64,000 nt of DNA from Rhizobium sp. BT03 (lineage in GTDB: Bacteria; Pseudomonadota; Alphaproteobacteria; Rhizobiales; Rhizobiaceae). Position numbers and translations under genes: made by a program. The stretch is from positions 590,551 through 654,550 of the forward strand of contig NZ_CP125641.1 of NCBI RefSeq assembly GCF_030053155.1. Direction: 5' to 3'. Under the pieces are notes generated by a model. That model was not told where the DNA came from, did no database searches, and was given only the letters and a program-made list of their open reading frames with translations. Below, in pieces: positions 52,883 to 60,429 of the stretch (position 1 is its first letter; each line of letters begins with the position of its first letter).

Positions 52883-52951
52883 CGTCGACCTGACCAAATG
52901 TTTCGGAAGAGTTTGGCGCGGCGGTTTCAGCCGCGCCGGACCCTGATGTCA

Positions 52952-54433
52952 TCAGTTCTTCGAGGGAATCCGGGCGACCATGCGCAGCGAGGTGGTCAAT
53001 TCCTCCATCTGCAGCCACGGGCGCATCCAGGCCACCGCGTTGTAGGCGCCTGGCCTGCCGGGGATTTCCTGGACGGTGACCTTTGCCTCGCGCAGCGGAT
53101 ATTTCGCCCGCGACTCCTCGCCGGCGTCGTCATTGGCGTTGACGTAGTTGGAGATCCAGCGATTGAGCCAGGCCTCGCAATCTTCCGCTTCCATGAAGGA
53201 GCCGATCTTATCGCGGCCCATGACCTTGAGGTAATGCGCAAAGCGCGAGGTCGCCATCATATAGGGCAGACGGGCGGAAACGGCCGCATTGGCGGTCGCC
53301 TCGGGCCGGTCGTAGAGTTTTGGCCGGTGCGCGGTCTGCGCCCCGAAGAACACCGCATAGTCGGTATTCTTGTAGTGGCAGAGCGGCAGGAAGCCGAGTT
53401 TGCCGAGTTCGGCGTCGCGGCGATCGGTGATGCCGACTTCCATCGGGCATTTCAGGTCGAGGTCGCCGTCGTCGCTGGAGAAGATGTGCATCGGCAGGCC
53501 TTCGACCTTGCCGCCGTTTTCCGCGCCGCGAATGGCGGTGCACCAGCCGTTCTTGGCGAAGGCTTCGGTCAGCCGCGTGCCCATCACATAGGCCGCGTTC
53601 ATCCAGCAGTAGGAGCCGTGCGGCAGCTCGCCGGTCTTGGAGCCGCCGGTTTCGTCGAAATTGAATTCCTCGATCGGGCTGGTCTTCGGGCCGTAGGGCA
53701 TGCGGGCCAGCACGCGCGGCATGGCGAGGGTGACGAAGCGGGAATCGTCGCTCTCGCGCAGGCTGCGCCACTTGGCATATTCCACCGTCTCGAAGATCTT
53801 TTCGAGATCGCGCGGTTTTGCGAGCTCGCGGAAATCCTCGAAGCCGAACATGCGCGGGCTGGCGGCCGAGATGAACGGGGCGAAGGCGGCGGCGGCGATC
53901 ATCGACACGCCCTGCAGAAGCTGGACGTCGTCGAAGGAATTGTCGAATTCATAATCGCCGATCAGCGCGCCCATCGGCTCGCCACCAGGTGTGCCGAACT
54001 CGTCTTCATAAACCGACTTGAATAGCCTGGACTGGTCGAATTCGACGGCCTTGGCCAGATCCTTGGCGACATCGTGCTTGGAGGCGTTGAGCACGCGGAT
54101 CTTCAGATTGGCGCTGGTCTCGCTGTTCTTGACGAGATAGTTCAAGCCGCGCCAGGCGCCTTCGAGCTTGGTGAACTCGGGCGACTGCATGATTGCCGCA
54201 AGCTGGCTCGATATCGCCTTGTCGATCTCGGCAATGGCATTGTTCAGGGTGATCGTCAGATTGCGATCATAGGTGACGGTGCCCTTGAGGGCTTGATCGG
54301 TGAGGGTGCGCAGCAGATCCTGCGCACGGTCGGGCTCGGTCTGGCGGGTTGCCGCAACGACCTTCGAGAGCAGGTTCTCATCAGGCGCGAACCCTGCCTC
54401 TTCCTTTGTCTGCAATTGCGTTTCAGCAGTCAT
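52952..54433 (-). CDS. tssC: T6SS contractile sheath large subunit TssC (ImpC)
   Basis: This 493-residue TssC has [72 protein letters not shown] and the C-terminal [20 protein letters not shown] with [15 protein letters not shown]. With TssB it builds the contractile sheath that drives the Hcp tube. AAGGAT lies 8 bases before the ATG. It is separated from tssB by a 130-base spacer with two hairpins. All expected regions are present. Confidence 0.96.
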   Translation of the reverse strand: MTAETQLQTKEEAGFAPDENLLSKVVAATRQTEPDRAQDLLRTLTDQALKGTVTYDRNLTITLNNAIAEIDKAISSQLAAIMQSPEFTKLEGAWRGLNYLVKNSETSANLKIRVLNASKHDVAKDLAKAVEFDQSRLFKSVYEDEFGTPGGEPMGALIGDYEFDNSFDDVQLLQGVSMIAAAAFAPFISAASPRMFGFEDFRELAKPRDLEKIFETVEYAKWRSLRESDDSRFVTLAMPRVLARMPYGPKTSPIEEFNFDETGGSKTGELPHGSYCWMNAAYVMGTRLTEAFAKNGWCTAIRGAENGGKVEGLPMHIFSSDDGDLDLKCPMEVGITDRRDAELGKLGFLPLCHYKNTDYAVFFGAQTAHRPKLYDRPEATANAAVSARLPYMMATSRFAHYLKVMGRDKIGSFMEAEDCEAWLNRWISNYVNANDDAGEESRAKYPLREAKVTVQEIPGRPGAYNAVAWMRPWLQMEELTTSLRMVARIPSKN

Positions 54434-54563
54434 CTATCGATCCTTTTTGCGAAAGCCGCGGCCCTCGAAGCATGAGGGGTTCCCTTCAAAAGGGGCCGCT
54501 GCCGGACAACGACTTTTCGGGAATTGAGCGCGCGGGCCGCGATCGGCCCGCGATCCCAGACAC
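54434..54563 (-). repeat. Hairpin-rich spacer between tssB and tssC
   Basis: Two stems lie in this 130-base gap. One is GCGGCCC (54458-54464) with GGGCCGC (54493-54499). The other is CGCGGGCCG (54531-54539) with CGGCCCGCG (54544-54552), a perfect 9-base stem with a 4-base loop. Neither is followed by a T-run. They could set the ratio of TssB to downstream products by attenuation or by protecting the tssA-tssB transcript end, which is inferred. Confidence 0.45.
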
Positions 54564-55088
54564 TCAGTTCAGTACGTCCTTCGTCTCTTCGGCCTTGCCG
54601 CCGCCAAGCTGGGCCACCAGCTGCGAGAGATCGGCCTTGTTCTGCAGGATGTCTTCGAGCAGGCGCTCGAGTTCGTCGGAGCGGTCCGCCTTGCTCATCA
54701 GGTCGCGCAGCTGGTTGCGCGCGTTGAGCAGGGCCTTCAGCGCCGGCACCTGATCGACGACCGCGCCGGGTTCGAAATCGGCCATGCTTTCGAATTTCAG
54801 CGAAACCGGCAGCTCGGTTCCGTTCTTCTCCAGGGTATTTTCGACCGAGAGGGTGAGACCCGGCGTCATGCGGCGCATGACGTCGTCGAAGTTGTCGCGG
54901 TCGATCTGCACGAACTTGCGCTCGCCGAAAGCCTTGAGCGGCTGCGTCGGGTTGCCGGAGAAATCGCCGAGCACGCCGACGACGAAAGGCAGCTCCTTCA
55001 CCACCATCGCGCCTTCGGTTTCGACTTCGTATTTGATGTGGACCCGCGGCTTGCGAACCCGTTCCAGTTTCTCATGCACACTTGCCAT
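54564..55088 (-). CDS. tssB: T6SS contractile sheath small subunit TssB (ImpB)
   Basis: The 174-residue TssB starts [20 protein letters not shown]. It has [40 protein letters not shown] and the C-terminal helix region [25 protein letters not shown] lies 7 bases before the ATG used. TssB interlocks with TssC in the sheath and its exposed helix is contacted by TagJ. It follows tssA by 79 bases. The frame extension upstream of the ATG is not used. Confidence 0.96.
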   Translation of the reverse strand: MASVHEKLERVRKPRVHIKYEVETEGAMVVKELPFVVGVLGDFSGNPTQPLKAFGERKFVQIDRDNFDDVMRRMTPGLTLSVENTLEKNGTELPVSLKFESMADFEPGAVVDQVPALKALLNARNQLRDLMSKADRSDELERLLEDILQNKADLSQLVAQLGGGKAEETKDVLN

Positions 55089-55167
55089 CGAGATTCTCCT
55101 TCGTCTCATCGGCGGATTGCGAATTGAGGTGCTCCGGATTACGGCCGGAAAGCCCGGCCGCAATCCG

Positions 55168-56310
55168 CTAGCCTCCCTTGTCGGTTGCGGGCTGAATGCC
55201 GGCCGCCGTCAGCACGGCATTGCGTGTGTGCTGTTCGGGCAGAAGCTCGGCAAGAAGCTCGGAAAAATCCATGCGGCCGCGACGCACCAGCGTCTCGATC
55301 GACATGGAGATCGGTGAATGGGGTTCCGTGCGGCGGAAATAGCGCGCAACGGCGATCAGAAGTTCGAAGGCCTCTTCCCGCGAACGAATCGCCTCAGCGC
55401 CGGCAGGCCGCGTGCGAATGGCCTCGGCCTCACCGGCATCGCCTGTCTGCCGCGGCTCCAGCCCTTGCGCAGCAGGCGTTTCAGGTATGGCCGGGGAGGC
55501 TTCGAGCCCGGCGATCATCCGGATTGCAGATGCCGCCTCCTGCAAAGCATTGCGTGTATTCGAACTCGGCGGCGCCTGGTCGCCGCAATGTTGGTCAAGT
55601 ATTTCGACCATGCGATCGAAAGCGGCGATGCACTCGGTCAGCACCCCGAGATAGGCTGACATCTGAGCGACACCGGCTTCTGCGGCGGCCTGCTGCAATT
55701 CCTTGCGCCGTTCGGCTTCGTTCGGCCGCTGCGAAAGCTGGAAATCCCAGAGCGAAAATTGTGCGAACTTCCCGTCCGGGATCAACGATGTCAAACGAAT
55801 AGCCTGGATGAGGGTTCCTTCGCCGCCCACGCCGTTGAGGCCTGCGAAGGGCGCGAACCGTTCCTCGAAATCGCCGTCACCGATCGAATGCAAAGCGTCG
55901 AAATACTTGTCTAAAAGCGACGCGGTTGCAACATAAACGTCGCACAATCCTGAGAAGCCACGTAGCCGCAGCTGTGCCTCCGCAAGCCAGGCCAATACTT
56001 CGATATCCTTGCTCCTGGAAGAAAGGATTTGCAATCCAAGATTGCTAACATCGTGCCAAGCAGGTGCAATCGAAATAACGTCACCAGGGGAAATACTACG
56101 TTCGGCTGTACGGGCGGCGTTTCTTGCGTCCTTAATTCTATAGTATATTTCACGTGACGAAGTATTAATCCGCACGTTTTCTCCGCACGGGCGGTCTTTC
56201 TCAAGTGGATCTATAATTTTGTCGACGTTCACGCGGTTAAATACCTCAAAAATAAGAGCATCCTGCAGAGATTTCGCATTTTGGGCGGCCTGTATTGGCT
56301 TGTCAACCAT
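55168..56310 (-). CDS. tssA: T6SS assembly-cap protein TssA (ImpA)
   Basis: The 380-residue protein has an ImpA_N domain at residues about 35-160 ([34 protein letters not shown]) and a variable C-terminal region ([40 protein letters not shown], the last matching TssA cap motifs). TssA guides tube and sheath polymerisation. It is the first gene of the minus-strand imp operon. Its first ~130 codons are clearly more AT-rich than the rest of the gene and the locus, suggesting a recombination junction or a relaxed 5' end. Confidence 0.92.
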   Translation of the reverse strand: MVDKPIQAAQNAKSLQDALIFEVFNRVNVDKIIDPLEKDRPCGENVRINTSSREIYYRIKDARNAARTAERSISPGDVISIAPAWHDVSNLGLQILSSRSKDIEVLAWLAEAQLRLRGFSGLCDVYVATASLLDKYFDALHSIGDGDFEERFAPFAGLNGVGGEGTLIQAIRLTSLIPDGKFAQFSLWDFQLSQRPNEAERRKELQQAAAEAGVAQMSAYLGVLTECIAAFDRMVEILDQHCGDQAPPSSNTRNALQEAASAIRMIAGLEASPAIPETPAAQGLEPRQTGDAGEAEAIRTRPAGAEAIRSREEAFELLIAVARYFRRTEPHSPISMSIETLVRRGRMDFSELLAELLPEQHTRNAVLTAAGIQPATDKGG

Positions 56311-56462
56311 CTACGGATGATGACGGATTTATGACGACTTTCGATATGCTCATTTTCTAAAATAGAGTCGTTTTTCTTCTGGACAAGGGTTTATGAGCGC
56401 CCTAGTTGTTGCTTCGCATCACGAGAGCGCGCTGAATTTCGACGTAAAAACAGGACTAACGG
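56311..56462. promoter_or_regulatory. Divergent promoter region of the two T6SS operons
   Basis: This 152-base AT-rich spacer lies between the tssA and tssH start codons and must hold both promoters. It contains TTTTCTAAAATAGAGTCG in the middle, a plausible -10-rich zone, and AGGACTAACGG before tssH. I see no -24/-12 sigma-54 pair (TGGCAC-N5-TTGC) on either strand and no clear palindrome. Confidence 0.6.
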
Positions 56463-59225
56463 ATGTCCCATATCGACCTCAATCGTCTGATAAGAACGCT
56501 TGAGCCCAATCTACGTGTCGGTCTTGAGACAGCGGCTTCGCTTGCCGTGCGTCACCAGCACGCCGTCGTGGACATCGCCCACTGGCTGCGCTCCCTGCTT
56601 GATATTGCGGGCTTTTCCGCCGTTTTCGAAGACCTCGGAGTCTCCTCCGCTGCGCTGCGGACGGAGCTCGATGCGGCAATCGCCGACATCGCGCGGGAGG
56701 ATGGCGCCGCACTTGCGCTCTCGCCCAACCTGCTGGCCCTTGGCCGCGAATCCTTTCTGGTTGCATCGCTGCAATGCGGGCGCAATGTCGTGCTGCTTGC
56801 CGATCTGCTTGCCGCACTGCTGAGCGATCCGGCATTGCGTGCCCTTATCCGCGGCATTGCCCCATCGCTGCGCAATCTCGACAGAGCCATGCTCGACCGG
56901 CTGCTGGAGCAGGCGGCATCCGATCCGTCGGAACCGCTTTCCGTGCCCACTGTGGCGGCCGGAGATAATGAATTCCTGCGGCTCTATACCCGCGATATGA
57001 CCGCGGATGCCCGCGCCGGCCGCACCGACCCGGTCATCGGCCGCGACCGCGAGCTGCGGCAGGTGATCGATATCCTGATGCGCCGGCGGCAGAACAATCC
57101 GATCCTCGTCGGCGAAGCGGGCGTCGGCAAGACCGCGGTGGCCGAAGCGCTGGCGCTGGAGATTGCCGGCGGCAATGTGCCGGCCCGGCTGAAGGATGTG
57201 AAGCTGCTGCTCTTGGATCTCAGCTTGCTGCAGGCCGGCGCCGGCGTCAAAGGCGAGTTCGAGCGGCGGCTGCATGGCGTCGTCGATGCGGTGAAGACTT
57301 CGCCGCAGCCGATCATCCTGTTCATAGACGAGGCGCATGGGCTGATCGGCGCCGGCGGACAGGCAGGGCAGGGTGATGCCGCCAATATCCTGAAGCCCGC
57401 TTTGGCGCGGGGCGAACTCAGGACGATCGCGGCGACGACCTGGAGCGAATACAAACGCTTCATCGAAAAGGACGCCGCCCTCACCCGCCGCTTCCAGACC
57501 GTGCATGTCCGCGAGCCGGACGAGGAGGCGGCGATCCGCATGCTGCGCGGCGTGGCGGAAGGCCTGAAAGCCCATCACAAAGTTCGCATCCGCGACGAGG
57601 CGATCGTCGCCGCCGTCCGGCTTTCGGCGCGATATCTGCCGGACCGGCAGCTTCCCGACAAAGCGATCAGCCTGATCGATACGGCCGCCGCCGCGGTGGC
57701 GCTGGCGCGCCAGACGGTGCCGGAGGCGCTGAAACTGCTGACCGACGAGCGCGATCTTCTGGAAGCCGAGGCAAGCTGGCTGGCGCGCGAACCGGAGACG
57801 CCGGAAAAGCGCGCCCGCCTGGAAGGCATCGCCGCCAAGCAGCAGGAGATCGTCTCGGAAATCGAAGCGCTCCGGTCGAAATTCGACGAAGAAAACCGGC
57901 TGGTCCGCGAGGCCGACCGGCTGGAGGAATTCTTCTCGCCCGACGACGCCGTCACCCCGCTGGCGCCGGCCGACAATTCCGGTGACGGCACGAATGTGGC
58001 GCCTTTCCCGCCGCAGGCGATGACCGCGGAAAGCGCCCGGGCAGCCCTTTCCGTGACGGAGCGGAGCCTTGCGGCGGTGGTCGACCAGACGCCGCTGCTG
58101 CCGCGCGTCGTCGACAAGGAAGTCGTTGCCGCCGTCGTCGCCCGCTGGACCGGAATTCCTTTGGGCAAACTGCTCGCCGACCAGATCGAGACCGTCAAGA
58201 CGCTCGATATCAGGCTGAAAGAGAGAGTGCTCGGCCAGGACGCGGCGATCGAACGGATTGCTTCGGCCATGCGGGCGGCCCGCGCCGGGCTTTCCGATCC
58301 GCGCCGGCCGCCGGCCGTCTTCCTGCTCACCGGCATGTCCGGGACCGGCAAGACCGAAACGGCGCTGTCGCTGGCCGACATGCTCTACGGCGGCAGCCGG
58401 TATCTGACGACCATCAACATGTCCGAGTTCAAGGAAGAGCATAAGATTTCTATGCTCCTCGGCTCGCCCCCCGGCTATGTCGGTTACGGCGAAGGCGGCG
58501 TGCTCACCGAAGCGGTGCGGCGCAGGCCCTACGGCGTGCTGCTGCTCGACGAGATCGACAAGGCGCATCCGGGTGTTCAGGAAATCTTCTACCAGGTGTT
58601 CGACAAGGGAACGCTGCGCGACGGCGAAGGCCGGGACATTGATTTCAAGAACACCACCATCGTCATGACGGCGAATACCGGCTCGGAAATGATCGCCGCC
58701 CTTTCCGCCGATCCCGACACCATGCCGGAAGGCGACGCGCTCGAAGCGCTGCTGCTGCCGGAATTGCAGAAGCATTTCAAGCCGGCCTTTCTCGGCCGCA
58801 CGACGGTGCTGCCCTTCATGCCGCTTGGGCCCGAGACGCTGTCCGGCATCGTCGATATCCAGGTCGGCCGCATCCGCGAGCGGGTCGGCGCCACCTACGG
58901 GACAACGCTTTCATTGTCGCCGGAAGCCCGTGACGCGCTGATATCGCGCGCGCGCACCAGCGAAATGGGCGCCCGCGCGATCGAGGTGATGATCGCGCGC
59001 GACCTCTTGCCCGTTCTTTCCACGTTTTTCCTCGATGCCGTCGCGGCGGGGAAGAAAATGACGGGGATCACCATCGGATATGACGGGCAACGCTTCGGCC
59101 TCGATGCCGAAGAGGCTGCCCCGCAGAAATTCGACACGCCGGGGGAAAGCCGGTTGTCGGATGAAGTAGCCCCGAGCCGCAAACGCACTCGGGGAGCAGG
59201 AAGAAGAAAGGCAACTACGCCTTAG
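56463..59225 (+). CDS. tssH: T6SS sheath-recycling AAA+ ATPase TssH (ClpV)
   Basis: This 920-residue ClpB-type protein has two AAA+ modules. The N-domain (residues about 1-160) binds the contracted sheath. Module 1 has Walker A GEAGVGKTAV and IILFIDEAHGLIGAGGQAGQ. A middle coiled-coil lies near 420-480. Module 2 has GMSGTGKTET, VLLLDEIDKAHPGV and GARAIEVMIARDLLP. It disassembles contracted TssBC. The tail ends in a basic stretch (RKRTRGAGRRKATTP) beyond the usual ClpV end. It heads the plus-strand operon, divergent from tssA. Confidence 0.96.
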   Translation: MSHIDLNRLIRTLEPNLRVGLETAASLAVRHQHAVVDIAHWLRSLLDIAGFSAVFEDLGVSSAALRTELDAAIADIAREDGAALALSPNLLALGRESFLVASLQCGRNVVLLADLLAALLSDPALRALIRGIAPSLRNLDRAMLDRLLEQAASDPSEPLSVPTVAAGDNEFLRLYTRDMTADARAGRTDPVIGRDRELRQVIDILMRRRQNNPILVGEAGVGKTAVAEALALEIAGGNVPARLKDVKLLLLDLSLLQAGAGVKGEFERRLHGVVDAVKTSPQPIILFIDEAHGLIGAGGQAGQGDAANILKPALARGELRTIAATTWSEYKRFIEKDAALTRRFQTVHVREPDEEAAIRMLRGVAEGLKAHHKVRIRDEAIVAAVRLSARYLPDRQLPDKAISLIDTAAAAVALARQTVPEALKLLTDERDLLEAEASWLAREPETPEKRARLEGIAAKQQEIVSEIEALRSKFDEENRLVREADRLEEFFSPDDAVTPLAPADNSGDGTNVAPFPPQAMTAESARAALSVTERSLAAVVDQTPLLPRVVDKEVVAAVVARWTGIPLGKLLADQIETVKTLDIRLKERVLGQDAAIERIASAMRAARAGLSDPRRPPAVFLLTGMSGTGKTETALSLADMLYGGSRYLTTINMSEFKEEHKISMLLGSPPGYVGYGEGGVLTEAVRRRPYGVLLLDEIDKAHPGVQEIFYQVFDKGTLRDGEGRDIDFKNTTIVMTANTGSEMIAALSADPDTMPEGDALEALLLPELQKHFKPAFLGRTTVLPFMPLGPETLSGIVDIQVGRIRERVGATYGTTLSLSPEARDALISRARTSEMGARAIEVMIARDLLPVLSTFFLDAVAAGKKMTGITIGYDGQRFGLDAEEAAPQKFDTPGESRLSDEVAPSRKRTRGAGRRKATTP

Positions 59226-59266
59226 ACGCAACTAGGCACTCAACCGCCAACAGGAGAGCTTACAGA

Positions 59267-59743
59267 ATGCCGATTTATCTTCAGATCGACGGTATCCAGG
59301 GCGATGCGACCCACGAACAGCATCGCAAGTGGATGGACATCGAAGCCATCCACTGGAACGTCGCCCGCAACATGAACACCTCCGCCGGTTCGGCGGCAAA
59401 CCGTGAAGCCTCCGAGCCGACCGTTTCGGAAGTGATCCTCACCAAGGTCAGCGACTCCTCGTCGACCAAGCTTTTCCAGGAGGCCTGCTCGGGCCGCACC
59501 GGCAAGCGCTCCGTCATCCATCTCGTCACCACGGGCAATCCCGGCGACACCTATATCGAGTATTCGCTCGAGAACACGCTGATCGCCAGCTACTCGATCG
59601 ATTCCAACGGTGACCGCCCGGTCGAGACGATCAAGCTGAACTTCACCAAAATGGAAGTGAAGTACACGCCTTACGACGACAAGCACTCGCCGCAGTCGCC
59701 GATGATCGCTTCCTACGATCTCGCGACCACCAAGGCCGCTTAA
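59267..59743 (+). CDS. hcp: T6SS tube protein Hcp (TssD)
   Basis: The 158-residue Hcp starts MPIYLQIDGIQGDATHEQHR and contains REASEPTVSEVILTKVSDSS, SSTKLFQEACSGRTGKRSVI and ISSYS-like LIASYSIDSNGDRPVETIKL, the usual Hcp beta-barrel order. Hexameric rings stack into the tube that is ejected with VgrG. AGGAG lies upstream. It follows tssH at 41 bases and is trailed by a hairpin. Confidence 0.96.
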   Translation: MPIYLQIDGIQGDATHEQHRKWMDIEAIHWNVARNMNTSAGSAANREASEPTVSEVILTKVSDSSSTKLFQEACSGRTGKRSVIHLVTTGNPGDTYIEYSLENTLIASYSIDSNGDRPVETIKLNFTKMEVKYTPYDDKHSPQSPMIASYDLATTKAA

Positions 59744-59757
59744 CTCAGCCTAGAAGG

Positions 59758-59779
59758 GGCGCCGTATCATTGCGGCGCC
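59758..59779 (+). repeat. Hairpin after hcp
   Basis: GGCGCCG and CGGCGCC form a 7-base GC stem with an 8-base loop, 15 bases past the hcp stop and 43 before the next start codon. It lacks a T-run. A partial terminator or transcript stabiliser here would let hcp be made in excess over vgrG and cargo, which is inference. Confidence 0.4.
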
Positions 59780-59822
59780 TGTTCGCTCCATCGTCGTCGC
59801 GGCCTTGAAGGAAATCTTTCCC

Positions 59823-60416
59823 ATGAGCGGATTGGTCATCGATAATGTGAAACTGACGAATTTCCATCTGATCGTCGAGGAAGTGTTCGACGAAAGCGTC
59901 TTCGGCATGGTTGCGCCCAGCTTCAAGATCAAGGGCGTTAAGGGAATCGGAACCAGTCATCTTCAGGTGATGCGTAGCGTTTATACACTTGCCATCGGTG
60001 AAGACGTATATTTCAAGGGCCGCAAGCTGCAGGGCTCGCCGGGGGCGCGGGAACTGCTTTCGGAATTCTTCGAATCCGGAACGCAGCTGACGACGCGTTC
60101 AAATGGTCGCACGACGGTCATGCACCGCTATCTTGGCAAGAAGAACATCTTCACGGCCAAGGCGCTTGAGCATCATAAGGCCTCCGTCACGCTGAATTTC
60201 TTTCCCATCTACGGCGAGGATCCGGCGCCGACCCGTCTGCTTTACGGCAATCCGGCGGTCACCTTCATCCAGAAGGCCGACGAGCGGCCGATGGGAGCCG
60301 CCTATTTCAACGGCAATAACAACCGCCTGGAACTTCTTCACTATTTCGATCGGCGCACTCTGGTCGACGGCTTTCTGAAACGCTTCTCGGAAGCATCCGC
60401 TGCTGCCGTAGGCTGA
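59823..60416 (+). CDS. Unrecognised protein encoded between hcp and vgrG
   Basis: I do not recognise this 197-residue protein. It starts MSGLVIDNVKLTNFHLIVEE, with AAGGAAA upstream. It has no signal peptide or transmembrane helix. A mix of predicted strands and helices includes SFKIKGVKGIGTSHLQVMRS, VYTLAIGEDVYFKGRKL and the end RRTLVDGFLKRFSE. Cysteine is absent. It is in the hcp-vgrG operon, 80 bases after hcp and 14 before vgrG, a position where tube-loaded effectors, chaperones or tail-tip accessory proteins are often found. It could also be a diverged Hcp- or gp-like structural protein, since it begins with a strand-rich part. No function is assigned. Confidence 0.85.
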   Translation: MSGLVIDNVKLTNFHLIVEEVFDESVFGMVAPSFKIKGVKGIGTSHLQVMRSVYTLAIGEDVYFKGRKLQGSPGARELLSEFFESGTQLTTRSNGRTTVMHRYLGKKNIFTAKALEHHKASVTLNFFPIYGEDPAPTRLLYGNPAVTFIQKADERPMGAAYFNGNNNRLELLHYFDRRTLVDGFLKRFSEASAAAVG

Positions 60417-60429
60417 GAGGTCCCTATCG

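Noticed and set aside
56511..58775. 754-codon minus-strand frame opposite tssH
   Set aside because: It is the antisense shadow of the GC-rich ClpV gene; composition (His/Arg/Gly-rich) is typical of such shadows.
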